A DNA stretch of 64,000 nucleotides, taken from positions 1-64,000 of IMG/VR virus record IMGVR_UViG_3300034190_002401. One strand, given 5' to 3'. Under the pieces are notes generated by a model. It had not been told where the DNA came from. It did no database searches and saw only the letters and a program-made list of their open reading frames with translations. Of this stretch, positions 27,460 to 36,854 are shown piece after piece. The translations under genes and the position numbers were made by a program. The stretch comes from a virus. Every line of letters begins with the position of its first letter. Within the stretch, counting starts at the first letter, position 1.

Positions 27460-29208
27460 TTATGCACCACGAGGGCGTTTTGCGTCTGAAATGCCACGTT
27501 GTGCTCTCTGAACGGGAGTTTGTTGTGGTCCTCTCTGTTGAACGTTGGAAAACGGTGAACCTGCTCCTGCTGTGGCTCTTTGTTCAGGCCTTGCTGGTGG
27601 TGCGTTTCTGATACCCATACCTTCACCACCGGGATTTGCTATTCCGGGCGGCATACCCTGTACTCTCTGCATGACTCCGGGCGGCATTGCCCCTCCCGGT
27701 GGCATTCCGGGTGGCATTCCGGGTGGCATTCCGGGTGGCATTCCGGGTGGCATCATAGGCATACCACCACCTCCGGGTGGCATTCCCTGTCCTTCCATCG
27801 GGTCTATCTTCTTGTATACGAAGCGAATGTCCCTCTCTCCTTCTTCGAGTAGTTCGGGTTTGTAGCCGAGCATCATCATTCGTTGTGCTAGGTTGGCTTC
27901 CATCTCGTCTCTCCTGAGTCTGGTTATCTCGTCTTCTTCCTCGTTCGGGTAGAGAGTCAGTTTCCAGTCGTTGACTCCCATCTCCTTGAGCATACGTGGG
28001 AAGAGAACATCGGTGTATACCTTCTGACCATACTCCACAGCCCGATTGGTAACGAGAATCTGCATACCCTCGTTGTTGAGACCGCCACTCTTACCGTTGT
28101 CAATCATGAAGACTGCTGATACCCCATAGAATGCTGCTATCCTGTTTCTCATTTCGTCACGGACAGCGATGTACTGCATCTCCTCAAGGGTGTCCATGAA
28201 CTTAATCCAATTGACACCCCCTCTTCCACTGGAACTCTCGATACCGACCTTGGGAATGTAGTGAGGGTCTCTCTCCATCTTCTCATCGACTGTCTTCCAG
28301 AAGGATTTCATCGACTCTAGATTGTCGGTCGTGACTGATATGATTCCCTTGGGTGCTCTTCTTTTCTGATAGGATGTGTACATGTAATTGTCCATCGCTG
28401 TGAGTGTCATGGCCTGTCTCCACATCGTGTTGACTGGACTTCTTCCGTAGAGTTTCGAGGGATTGTACTTGCTGACGTGCAGCACCTCGCCCTTGAGGTA
28501 GTACTGACTCTTGCCGCTACCAGCCATGTTGATGTAGTGCACGTCTTCCATCTGCCCACCGCAGACTTGGCAGTCACCCTCTTGACCGGGATAGGACACC
28601 TCTGTCCTGTGCAATGGGCAGACCTTGTACCTGCCACCTCTGACTCCTCTCTTGTCTGATACTATACGCATGAATATGGGGTCGCCACGAATGAGTTCCT
28701 TGACTCTGAAGAACTGTATCTCTCCATCATCTGGGTCAACGTAGTACTCCTTCACTATAATTAGAAATGCGTCGTCAACGACATTGAGGTCTTTCTCTAT
28801 CTCATACAGAACATGCATGAAATCTTGCTCCATCGAGTTCTGCTCCTTGAGAAGCCATCTTGGGTAGACAATCTCGTCTGGGCTTGGTGGTCTTACCGGA
28901 CTTTGACATGATGTGCACATCTCTATGTCATGTTGGTATTCCTCGCCGCAGGTGTCACACTTGAATCTGAATCTCTTTTCCCAGAAGTACCCTCTCCTGA
29001 ATATCTCCTGCTGTAGTTTTGACAGGACTGTTCTGAGAATCAGGTTCTCATGTGATACAGCGTACAAGGCTGGGATGGTAATACCCTGTGCCAACACTGG
29101 TTCTTGTATACCAGTGGTATACAGGGGCATTTGTGGTTGAGGGGTGGTTCGCCTCTTGAAGGGGTTCAAAGAGTCTAGGAATCTTCTAACAGGACTCTCA
29201 TCTGCCAT
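27460..29208 (-). CDS. Portal protein with two zinc ribbons
   Basis: 582 residues. Portal-type features: MTLTAMDNYMYTSYQKRRAP, the segment YIAVRDEMRNRIAAFYGV and GGLNNEGMQILVTNRAVEYG are typical of phage portal cores. Two zinc sites are inserted, C84-C87-C98-C101 and C197-H200-C213-C216, not usual in bacterial phage portals. The C-terminus is disordered, Met/Pro/Gly-rich with four perfect MPPG repeats, then Arg/Gln/Pro. Forms the dodecameric ring where DNA enters the head. It follows the 382-residue gene with an 11-nt overlap and lies two genes downstream of the terminase. Confidence 0.8.
   Translation of the reverse strand: MADESPVRRFLDSLNPFKRRTTPQPQMPLYTTGIQEPVLAQGITIPALYAVSHENLILRTVLSKLQQEIFRRGYFWEKRFRFKCDTCGEEYQHDIEMCTSCQSPVRPPSPDEIVYPRWLLKEQNSMEQDFMHVLYEIEKDLNVVDDAFLIIVKEYYVDPDDGEIQFFRVKELIRGDPIFMRIVSDKRGVRGGRYKVCPLHRTEVSYPGQEGDCQVCGGQMEDVHYINMAGSGKSQYYLKGEVLHVSKYNPSKLYGRSPVNTMWRQAMTLTAMDNYMYTSYQKRRAPKGIISVTTDNLESMKSFWKTVDEKMERDPHYIPKVGIESSSGRGGVNWIKFMDTLEEMQYIAVRDEMRNRIAAFYGVSAVFMIDNGKSGGLNNEGMQILVTNRAVEYGQKVYTDVLFPRMLKEMGVNDWKLTLYPNEEEDEITRLRRDEMEANLAQRMMMLGYKPELLEEGERDIRFVYKKIDPMEGQGMPPGGGGMPMMPPGMPPGMPPGMPPGMPPGGAMPPGVMQRVQGMPPGIANPGGEGMGIRNAPPARPEQRATAGAGSPFSNVQQRGPQQTPVQRAQRGISDAKRPRGA
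27701..27752. repeat. 12-nt tandem repeat in the portal gene
   Basis: Four perfect copies of GGCATTCCGGGT (27701, 27713, 27725, 27737) plus a partial one. They encode Met-Pro-Pro-Gly units in the disordered C-terminal tail of the portal, the kind of repeat that changes length by slippage. Confidence 0.85.
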
Positions 29209-30346
29209 CTACATCACCCACCTGTTTAGCAGAGTCGTGTAGAGCGTCGTGCTTGAGTGTTTCCATCTTTTCAAGGACATATTCGGCTTGTTGCCTCTTG
29301 GAGGATAGGTATGGTAGCATGTTCTTGAGGATATTAGACACCTCATTGTCCATGCTGAAGATGAGGCGGTGTTGAGTTGTATGTTGTTTCGAGATTTTTC
29401 TATTGAGTTGCAGAGAGCCACCTTGAATCATCTTGTGCAATTGCTCGCAATGCACCTTGCCTCTTTTTCCCGGTGATATGAAACCCAGTGAGACCTCACC
29501 TCGCTCAGAGATTTTGATGAAACCATCCGACTCTAGGAAGTCAGCGGCATATGACCAAGGATTCTTGATGATGATTCCATCGTCATGCATCTTGACGAAT
29601 GTGCCCTTCTTAGGACCGCTGATGATATCGTACTCCTCACCGTACATCGAGAGCAACTTGGACAACTTGCCTGTGGTCATGCTCTTGTGCAAGACCGATT
29701 CATCCAGCATTCTCTCCTGTAGTCTCCTGCTGGAAAGAGCACCTTCTAATTGTAGTATATGTGATGCCTTGATTAGTGTGTCCTGCTCCTTCTGTGTCAG
29801 ACGTTCAGATTGATGTAGAGTGCTTCTCCACATTTTCTTGGCATCGGTTTTGCTCTGCATTGCAGTTGCCCAAGCCTGTGATTCATGTTCTCCCCATACA
29901 TCTGTGAATTGGTCTAGCATCTTCAATGATGAGTCTGCGCTGTCCCATAGATTACAGGCTTGTATGAGACCGACTCTTCGACTCTCACCGAATCTCCTGA
30001 GGCTCTTGAGGTCTCTATCACTAGCACCAAGTTGCTTTATGGTGCTCTCTTTGCCGTTTGCCCAAGATATTCCTTTGAGTGTGGTCTTCACCTCTAGCGC
30101 CTTGAGTGTCCTAACATCGTCAATCAATAGGTCGATGTCGGCCTTTACGTCCTTGTTGTTTCTCCTCATCTTCCTAAGTCTCAATACGAAATCGGAAGCA
30201 CTGCAACCCAGATGAGTCTCGAACCAACCGTTGCCTGTATTGGAGAATGCGTATGAGGGTGTGAACTTCTCCTCTTCCTTCTGTATGGTTTCAGTCTGGA
30301 AGTCTATGTCTTCCTTCAGTATTGCACTATACCAGATTGTCTTCAC
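29198..30346 (-). CDS. Uncharacterised head-operon protein
   Basis: 382 residues, apparent start GTG 30346; the frame is open further upstream without ATG. Mostly helical and charged, with segments such as LQLEGALSSRRLQERMLDES and YVLEKMETLKHDALHDSAKQ. A middle part (KKGTFVKMHDDGIIIKNPWS) looks beta-like, and the region FLESDGFIKISERGEVSLGF resembles a small winged-helix. It lies between terminase and portal. Could be an accessory packaging or DNA-binding factor; family not recognised. Confidence 0.55.
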   Translation of the reverse strand: MKTIWYSAILKEDIDFQTETIQKEEEKFTPSYAFSNTGNGWFETHLGCSASDFVLRLRKMRRNNKDVKADIDLLIDDVRTLKALEVKTTLKGISWANGKESTIKQLGASDRDLKSLRRFGESRRVGLIQACNLWDSADSSLKMLDQFTDVWGEHESQAWATAMQSKTDAKKMWRSTLHQSERLTQKEQDTLIKASHILQLEGALSSRRLQERMLDESVLHKSMTTGKLSKLLSMYGEEYDIISGPKKGTFVKMHDDGIIIKNPWSYAADFLESDGFIKISERGEVSLGFISPGKRGKVHCEQLHKMIQGGSLQLNRKISKQHTTQHRLIFSMDNEVSNILKNMLPYLSSKRQQAEYVLEKMETLKHDALHDSAKQVGDVDGR

Positions 30347-30419
30347 CCCAGTATGTGTAGAAAACGCCTGTCGTATTGTCTGATATGTTTGTACTGCTGT
30401 TACTCTCGTATTTCGCCAT
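30327..30419 (-). CDS. 30-residue leader ORF before the 382-residue gene
   Basis: ATG 30419 follows a strong site (GAGGTGAGAGAG) and reads MAKYESNSSTNISDNTTGVF, ending at TAG just past the GTG start of the next gene (20-nt overlap). It may couple translation of the GTG-started gene. Real coding status is uncertain because of its size. Confidence 0.3.
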   Translation of the reverse strand: MAKYESNSSTNISDNTTGVFYTYWGEDNLV

Positions 30420-30429
30420 CTCTCTCACC

Positions 30430-31908
30430 TCAGGGTATTAACCACCCTCCGCCGGACTGTTCCTTCCCGCCGAACATGCTGTCGAAGCCCGGCATATAAT
30501 CATCTAGGAGGACAACCGTTCCTTTGAACTCCTTTGATGCCCAATTAGCGAGTGCCAAACTCATCGCTAAGTCGTCATGAACACCCACGCTCTCAAGCCT
30601 GCCGTTCTTCTGCATGCCGAATCTGTTTAACTGACTCTCAACCTCATGTGTGTACTTCCTGCTTCTCTCGTCGCCGTATGGTAGTTTGATGTGCCCCTGC
30701 TCGAATGCTAGTAGTAGGGACATGAAGAGTGATTCCTTCTTTGCTCTGGTAGTCATGAAGACACGGATTGGCATGTCTGCCGCCATCTCCCTCATCTCCT
30801 GCTCAAGCATCCTCTGGAAGTTGTTACCCTCAAGTTCTATCAATTCTGGACTGAACTTGTTGTTGAGCATGACCATCATCCTCTTCTGAGCCATTGAGGA
30901 CATACCACGCTCGTGTACGACGTGCACTATCTGCTTGAACTCCTCATCTGGAATCTGCCTCATGACAGTCATCGCTGTGAAGTCAGCGTTCTTGTCGGAG
31001 GATATGGCCGGGTCGTGTCCTATGAAGTGCTGACCGAACACACCGTCAGGCTCTCCCTCCTCGTTGTAGTTGGTCTCAGCCCTGTCTATCAGGGTGAGTT
31101 CGTTGTCCCTAGCGGCCTCCAGTATGTCCATCGGGAACATACTCGCCACGTCGTGGATAGGCTCGCACAGATACTCACGGCTGAATTGTATGGCTGGCAT
31201 GGAAAGCCTTCTCTGTTCCAGCGCTTCTATGTTCCAACGCTCAGGCCAGAGTGCTACACCTTCGGCGTTTATCGCAGGGAAGGTCTCCACACGGAAGGTC
31301 TCCTTCTGCTCCAATTCCGCATACAGGTCGTTGTAACTGAATGGAGTTCCTACCATCATGAGTTTGCTGCTGTGGTGGAGAACAGGGAGCAGTACACCGT
31401 AGAACCAGTCTGCTGTCCTCTGTAGTTCAGTACCGCTAGTGCCCCACAGGATATCGTCGCATACAACCACGTCAGGGTGGAAACCACGAGTAGCACCACC
31501 GACCGACTTGGCCATGATACGAGAGCCGTTGGAGAACTCGAAGTACGATTTAGCCCAAGGTCTGCCCTCTGGTATCAGACCACGAAGGCAATCGGTCCTG
31601 TCGATGTTGCTTTTTATGAAGCGCATGTGCTCAAGCGTCTGCTCAAGGGAGTGTGAGAAAATCATGATGTGCTTGCCGGGATTGAATGCAGCAAGCCACA
31701 ATGCATAGGACATGAAGAACACGGACTTGCCGTGGTCACGAGATGCCTTCACGCAGTAGTACTGCGATTCCTCAAGCCCGTCCTTCCAAGATTGGTGATG
31801 ACCGCTGAAGAGGAAACCGAGTATGTCAACGAAGAAGTACTCGAATGACTTCCTGCACATCTCCTTGTCCATCTGGATGATGAAGTCATCCATCGACTCG
31901 TCACTCAT
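30430..31908 (-). CDS. terL: Terminase large subunit
   Basis: 492 residues. ATPase: a Walker-A-like loop KASRDHGKS (54-62), Walker B VVVCDD (147-152) with acidic pair, and coupling motif region VGTPFSYND (187-194). Nuclease: FIGHDPAISSDKNADFTAMT places acidic D299 and D309 in the RNase H-like fold. This is the DNA-packaging motor that cuts and translocates DNA into the head. It overlaps the upstream gene by 4 nt. Length is normal for the family. Confidence 0.9.
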   Translation of the reverse strand: MSDESMDDFIIQMDKEMCRKSFEYFFVDILGFLFSGHHQSWKDGLEESQYYCVKASRDHGKSVFFMSYALWLAAFNPGKHIMIFSHSLEQTLEHMRFIKSNIDRTDCLRGLIPEGRPWAKSYFEFSNGSRIMAKSVGGATRGFHPDVVVCDDILWGTSGTELQRTADWFYGVLLPVLHHSSKLMMVGTPFSYNDLYAELEQKETFRVETFPAINAEGVALWPERWNIEALEQRRLSMPAIQFSREYLCEPIHDVASMFPMDILEAARDNELTLIDRAETNYNEEGEPDGVFGQHFIGHDPAISSDKNADFTAMTVMRQIPDEEFKQIVHVVHERGMSSMAQKRMMVMLNNKFSPELIELEGNNFQRMLEQEMREMAADMPIRVFMTTRAKKESLFMSLLLAFEQGHIKLPYGDERSRKYTHEVESQLNRFGMQKNGRLESVGVHDDLAMSLALANWASKEFKGTVVLLDDYMPGFDSMFGGKEQSGGGWLIP

Positions 31909-32873
31909 CGCATCACCGACTTCAATAACATAAAAGCCAGTTCCATCGGTTCTCCTGCGTTTTTCATATTATTCTGATAACCAAAATAACCAGCAGCGCC
32001 CTGTGCATCCATCTCAGCAACAAGGTCTTCAGGTGGTACTTGATTCGGGTCTACCGCCGCTTTTGCAGGAACACCAATTTGAGAAGAGCCGACTTTAGCA
32101 TTCTGTGTTTGAAGAGGGGTTTGTTCGACCCCCGGTAGCATCTGACCCATCTGTTCCATGGTCATGGTAGGCACTCCGGCAGAGCCGGTTGGTGTCTGGT
32201 AAACTTGGTCAGCATATGACTGTCCTGCTCTAACATCAGGATTAGGAGCGACATTTTGCAGCATTGATGGGTCTACGTTGCCTAGTCCTGCTGCTCCAAG
32301 ACCGGTAGGTGCTGCTGGTGCTGCTGGGTTGAACATATTTCTCTGTATACCCTTTTGACCTGATACCACTTGATTACCTCCGGGCATGGGTGTGCCGTAT
32401 ATTCCCAGTTGGAAGTTTTCTGGTATGTTGAAGTCCGGCGAGGCGGCAGGTTGTGCTGCTCTTTCTCTACGTACTGCTACTTGAGTATCATAATGCTGCG
32501 GAGGGGCAACATTACCACCGGGTGGCATTTGGGCGTTGAACGCTTCCATTCCCATTCGATTTGCCCTTTCTAACTTCTTTTTCTCTTTGTGCTGTTCTCT
32601 AGCCTCAACACCAGAATCTATGGTTTTACCTGCTCCGAGATAAGTACCTACACCACGACCAGCAGCCGTTTGTGCTGCGCTGAATGCATCCTGCTGGTTC
32701 TCGCTTGCATCTGCTAGGGATGTCAGTGCTGAAAGTCCACCGAGAGCACCACCTACAATTTTTCCGGGTTTGGTCTTAACTCTGAATAGGTCTTGGAGTG
32801 CTTGTCCCCCGTAGGCGTTTGCTAGAGATGTCATAGCACTAGGGGACTTGACCAGAACCTTGCCTTTCTTCAT
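31905..32873 (-). CDS. Ala/Pro/Gln-rich virion protein with terminal AFMLLK motif
   Basis: 322 residues from ATG 32873, whose first base is shared with the upstream stop (TGATG); a longer frame start exists but lies inside the upstream gene. Low complexity: Ala, Gly, Pro, Gln, with a charged helix (EAREQHKEKKKLERANRMG). The C-terminus EPMELAFMLLKSVMR resembles the F-D-x-A-W-x-x-L-K peptide shared among late proteins. The glycine/alanine N-terminal helix (KIVGGALGGLSALTSLADA) could be membrane-active. Possibly an ejected internal protein. Confidence 0.5.
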   Translation of the reverse strand: MKKGKVLVKSPSAMTSLANAYGGQALQDLFRVKTKPGKIVGGALGGLSALTSLADASENQQDAFSAAQTAAGRGVGTYLGAGKTIDSGVEAREQHKEKKKLERANRMGMEAFNAQMPPGGNVAPPQHYDTQVAVRRERAAQPAASPDFNIPENFQLGIYGTPMPGGNQVVSGQKGIQRNMFNPAAPAAPTGLGAAGLGNVDPSMLQNVAPNPDVRAGQSYADQVYQTPTGSAGVPTMTMEQMGQMLPGVEQTPLQTQNAKVGSSQIGVPAKAAVDPNQVPPEDLVAEMDAQGAAGYFGYQNNMKNAGEPMELAFMLLKSVMR

Positions 32874-35113
32874 CACTCTCCCCCCAGTGTGACCTTGACC
32901 ACCTTGACTACTGATGGTTTGATTTTGTATGCCTTGGCAATCCTGTCCCAATCGCCCTTGCTGTTGGATATGGTTCTGACATCCTGCTTGGTGATACCGA
33001 GTTTCATGGCGAGGAATGACACGTCATCCTCCTTGTTGGCACTCAACTTCTCCTTGGGCATCTGCTTGAGCACAGCCACGTCCCTTTTAGCCTCAAGCAT
33101 CTGGACTCTTTCCATTGCTTTCACCAGTCTGTCTTCGATGGATAGTGTATCGAAACTGGTTGCCACTGGGAAGGAGTCAGTCAACTTTGTTTGATAAGGG
33201 CTTTGTGAAGCACCAAAAGTTTTGACTGCTTCCATGAGTTTTTGCCTTTGCTGCTCGTCAAGAGAAAGAGGGTCTACTGGTTGCTTACCAGTCTGTTGGA
33301 AATACGATGGAAGACCGAACATTGGCTCTTTTTGCATTCTTCTGGATATAGCCTCTCCTACTTTCTTCCGGTATTCGTCATCCATACTAGCGAAATCAGG
33401 TGGTGCTGCTTCGGGTTGTGCTTCTGGTTTCGCCATCGGCTCTGAGTCGTCTGCCGCTAGCGGAGAGTCGTATGCCTCTGTCATTGCGCTCGGCACGAAG
33501 TAGTTCTGCATGTGCTCAGGCAGTGGTCTGTTGACATCGAGGTGACCATCTAGATACTTGGGGACTAGACCGGGAGCGGCCTCGCCTGACACAGGTGCGA
33601 ACTCACGCACCGTGCCACCGTGACCCAATGTGACGAGAGAACCTAAGAGGGAGAACATGTCTTTCTGACTCTGAGAGGTCTCATGAGCAGGCTCTTCTTG
33701 GGCGAAGTTAGTGAGAGCGTCTAAACTTCCTATGACACCTGAGAGTGCGAGGAACTCGGCTGCTGGCATATGAACCGCCTTGCCCTTCTTCTCGTGAGTT
33801 CCCAGAGTGTTACCGGCAGTGACCCTCTCCATTGCGTTGTCGAACATCTGCTGTCCTTGCCCCTTCAAATCGGGGTGTCCTATCAGGGTATCTTTGAGAG
33901 TATTCACCAACTTATTGACACGTGATGTCTTCTGAGCGGGGTTGCCGAGCATGAATTGAAGAGCATCAGGACTCATGGCCATCTGGTCTATCAAATTATC
34001 AAGTTTGGGAAACTTCTTTCCAAATCTAGTCTCCTCGTATATCTCCCTGACTGTAGGTCCTTCAACAGGACCTGATGGGTCTTGTCTCGTGAATATGGGA
34101 ACGTCTAGCATCTCGGTGTTGTTCTTGTTGAGATTGGAGACAATCGCTGGTAGCAATTTTAACATGTATTCACGATAGTTTTCTTTCTTTATATTAGTGC
34201 CACCCGGATTCTTTACTCCCTCTCCATATTCGGGAAGAGGATTGAAGATGTCAAGAGGCATGTGTTGAATCATCTCCCAGTTGTGAACGTTGTCGTGCAC
34301 CACATCACCTACGGATGAGTGTCCCAGCATCTCCCTGAACTCAGGTGGTAGTGTCATGTCATCTGCTAGGTTCTCACCGACCACGCCTCTCAGTCTCCTA
34401 GTGTTGGGGGATATGTGCCTGCCTGAGATGTAGCCATGCGTGATTCCCTCATCGAAGTTTGATTTGTAGTTGAAGTCCTCCTTGAGAGTATTATGTAGAT
34501 AGGGTGCGAATGGTATCCTGTACGACTCAGGGTGCTGTGCTAGACCCTGCTTGGAGTGCTTGAGACGGGCATCGCTGCTCATGTTGAGGTTGATGAAAGT
34601 GCCACCCTTGCCACGAGCGGAGAACTGGTTCGCCTGCTCTGTAGTTTTCGGACTGGAGAAATCACCCTTGGTCAGCCTCCTCCATTCTGGTGACATGATG
34701 TCCTCAGGCAGGCTCTGGTTCTTCGCATCCTGATGGTCTTCGTTGTAGTCGCCTATCGCATCGCTGATTATCTCCCTAGCGAGTTTACCATTGCCGACTA
34801 TCTTGGACACCTTCGCTATCAGTGCGTCGATTCCGTGTCGGTGCTCGTTGCCGTGTATGTCGGTGTAGACGTGCTCGCCATCAGCCCCCATTCCCCAATC
34901 TCCCTCTGCTGCCCTGTCACCGTATCTGGCGTTCTTGGGGAGGTCGTATCCCATGTCATTGGTGGGGTTGAGGTCGTGGTACTGGTCTGGGTGAGTGTCT
35001 CCTAAGAACACCAACTCACCAGTGAGAGGGTCAACGGTGTACGTTCCCTCTCCCTTTCTGAGCATGCCACTTGCGAGTAAGGCATGTGTGACGGATTTGA
35101 AAAGCAGGCTCAT
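32873..35113 (-). CDS. 746-residue virion-operon protein, unknown
   Basis: The N-terminus reads MSLLFKSVTHALLASGMLRK then YTVDPLTGELVFLGDTHPDQ. The rest is charged with many His/Asp/Asn, similar in texture to the N-terminal part of the 1830-residue protein but without clear alignment. The last 70 residues (LAMKLGITKQDVRTISNSKG and KAYKIKPSVVKVVKV) look like a helix-turn-helix type DNA-binding end. ATGA overlap with the 439-residue gene. Likely a virion component because of its operon; family not recognised. Confidence 0.55.
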   Translation of the reverse strand: MSLLFKSVTHALLASGMLRKGEGTYTVDPLTGELVFLGDTHPDQYHDLNPTNDMGYDLPKNARYGDRAAEGDWGMGADGEHVYTDIHGNEHRHGIDALIAKVSKIVGNGKLAREIISDAIGDYNEDHQDAKNQSLPEDIMSPEWRRLTKGDFSSPKTTEQANQFSARGKGGTFINLNMSSDARLKHSKQGLAQHPESYRIPFAPYLHNTLKEDFNYKSNFDEGITHGYISGRHISPNTRRLRGVVGENLADDMTLPPEFREMLGHSSVGDVVHDNVHNWEMIQHMPLDIFNPLPEYGEGVKNPGGTNIKKENYREYMLKLLPAIVSNLNKNNTEMLDVPIFTRQDPSGPVEGPTVREIYEETRFGKKFPKLDNLIDQMAMSPDALQFMLGNPAQKTSRVNKLVNTLKDTLIGHPDLKGQGQQMFDNAMERVTAGNTLGTHEKKGKAVHMPAAEFLALSGVIGSLDALTNFAQEEPAHETSQSQKDMFSLLGSLVTLGHGGTVREFAPVSGEAAPGLVPKYLDGHLDVNRPLPEHMQNYFVPSAMTEAYDSPLAADDSEPMAKPEAQPEAAPPDFASMDDEYRKKVGEAISRRMQKEPMFGLPSYFQQTGKQPVDPLSLDEQQRQKLMEAVKTFGASQSPYQTKLTDSFPVATSFDTLSIEDRLVKAMERVQMLEAKRDVAVLKQMPKEKLSANKEDDVSFLAMKLGITKQDVRTISNSKGDWDRIAKAYKIKPSVVKVVKVTLGGE

Positions 35114-36429
35114 GCTGTTCGACCCGCCCTGCTGGTGTAGATACCAACAGGGTCAGCACCATGCATCTCCTCTTCCTCTATGTTCTCTGTTGGTCCATTG
35201 GGTTTGCTGGTCTGGTCTCTTGAGTTAGAGGGGTGTTTTGGTAGATTAGAACCACCACCTGAAGTGTCCTTGTCTCCCTTCCCTTTCTTCTTGTTCTCCT
35301 TCCTGTCAAGTAGCCTTGCCACCTTTTGTGCGAGTATCCTCAGTTCCTGCTTGTCTCCCCATGTCGTCTTTCGACTCTTGCCTATCATCGACATTGATTG
35401 ATTAGACATTCTAGGGGAGAAGGATTGTGTAGAGCCACCCATGTTGAGATGCGGCATACCACTGATTCTAGGTGGTACTATTGGAGGAGCACGGTGTGGT
35501 TTCAGTCTAGGTCTTGGGACTTTCGGCCTCATCTCACCCGGTAGTTTGGATTGGATTGTACCTGCACCGGTCTCACCTGCCTTGTACGACCTAGGGTTCT
35601 TCGGATTGGGTGTTGACTCTGTGACTCTGACGTTTCCTGTTCTTTTCCTACCACCTTGAGCACCCATGTAACTCCTGTATGCACCGGGGTCTTTGCTCAT
35701 CGGTTGTTTGGTTGCGATGGCTCTGTGTTCCATCTCGACGGAGAGTGGCGCTTGCATCATTCCTCTTTTCTTGCCTCTCGTGACACCTCTTCTCTTGGCC
35801 TTGTACGAACGCTCGGTGGCGTTGATACCACCACTCATCCCTCCCGGTCCTGTCTTGAACTGCCCTGTGCTGGGCTTGAACTTCTTTCTCCTCTCCTGCA
35901 CCGCTTCCTTGTCGTCTGCTCTACCTGACTCACTGAGTGGTCTGAGCATAGCGGTATCCGCATTCTCACCGAATGACTTGAGCAATGAGGACCAAGCATT
36001 CTCCATTGGTTCACTTGTGAATACCGGGTGGCCGTATGCCGCTCCCGGTCCTTTTGCCTGATTTGCTAAACTGGTCATGAACCCACCATTGCCGGGCGGT
36101 CCAGTGAATGCGTTGATTTCTCCCTCGTTCGTCAATCTACCTGACAGGCTTCTGGGGTCTTCTTCGGTATCGTCTCTCGTTTCTGATGGGTCGTCCTTGA
36201 ATTGTTGGAGCATAGCAGGTGTGACCTTGACGTGTTTTCTGTTCTTGAGTTTCTTCTCCTGCATGTCCTGCTCCTTCTGCTTCTTCTCCTTCTCAGCATC
36301 TAGATACTCAGGGTCACCGGGGTTGTAGCGACTCTCGTATCCATCGTTGTACCTGAACATCGTGGATGATTCGCTTCTTGAGTTGTATAGTCTGGTATCG
36401 CTACCACGACCCATCATTCCCTCGGTCAT
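35110..36429 (-). CDS. Basic disordered protein with AWSSLLK motif
   Basis: 439 residues, mostly disordered, rich in Arg, Lys, Pro, Gly, Ser and Met. Around residue 145 it has SEPMENAWSSLLKSF, matching the shared late-protein peptide. Two basic clusters (SYKAKRRGVTRGKKRGMMQA and RKENKKKGKGDKD) may bind DNA. It overlaps the neighbouring genes by 4 nt at both ends. A role in genome condensation or packaging is plausible, but unproven. Confidence 0.5.
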   Translation of the reverse strand: MTEGMMGRGSDTRLYNSRSESSTMFRYNDGYESRYNPGDPEYLDAEKEKKQKEQDMQEKKLKNRKHVKVTPAMLQQFKDDPSETRDDTEEDPRSLSGRLTNEGEINAFTGPPGNGGFMTSLANQAKGPGAAYGHPVFTSEPMENAWSSLLKSFGENADTAMLRPLSESGRADDKEAVQERRKKFKPSTGQFKTGPGGMSGGINATERSYKAKRRGVTRGKKRGMMQAPLSVEMEHRAIATKQPMSKDPGAYRSYMGAQGGRKRTGNVRVTESTPNPKNPRSYKAGETGAGTIQSKLPGEMRPKVPRPRLKPHRAPPIVPPRISGMPHLNMGGSTQSFSPRMSNQSMSMIGKSRKTTWGDKQELRILAQKVARLLDRKENKKKGKGDKDTSGGGSNLPKHPSNSRDQTSKPNGPTENIEEEEMHGADPVGIYTSRAGRTA

Positions 36430-36845
36430 ATCGCCTCAGTCTCCCCCATCATGGAGTTAGCGGTCTGTGATATAGCATCTGATAGTTCGATGTAAAACGA
36501 CTTGACGAATGGCGGGTTGGTGAAGCACTTGCCCATTCTCCTGCATTCGTCCTCGAAGAGCGGTAGTAGTGATTTGAGATTGTCCCTCACTGGCCAAACC
36601 GTCACTGGGTCGTCATCCTCAGATAGGGTCTTCAAAGCATCCACTATGTCATTGAGGAACGATGAGTACTCAAGGTTGCCATATGAATCTCGATTGACGT
36701 AGAACTTGAATCTCTTGTACACCAAAGTGGCGTAGTCTAGTAGTACGGGTAGTTCGTTTTCATTGATTACCCTACCATTCTTGATGAGTCTGTAGCCCGG
36801 ATGGGACATCTGTAGTAAATCAGTAATTACTATTCTCTGCTCCAT
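36426..36845 (-). CDS. Small alpha-helical protein, unknown
   Basis: 139 residues: an N-terminal beta piece (MEQRIVITDLLQMSHPGYRL), then helices (LLDYATLVYKRFKFYVNRDS; DALKTLSEDDDPVTVWPVRD; LSDAISQTANSMMG). Lies between the zinc/HTH gene and the 439-residue gene. No family recognised; position close to the terminase module. Confidence 0.55.
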   Translation of the reverse strand: MEQRIVITDLLQMSHPGYRLIKNGRVINENELPVLLDYATLVYKRFKFYVNRDSYGNLEYSSFLNDIVDALKTLSEDDDPVTVWPVRDNLKSLLPLFEDECRRMGKCFTNPPFVKSFYIELSDAISQTANSMMGETEAI

Positions 36846-36854
36846 CTCCCCACC

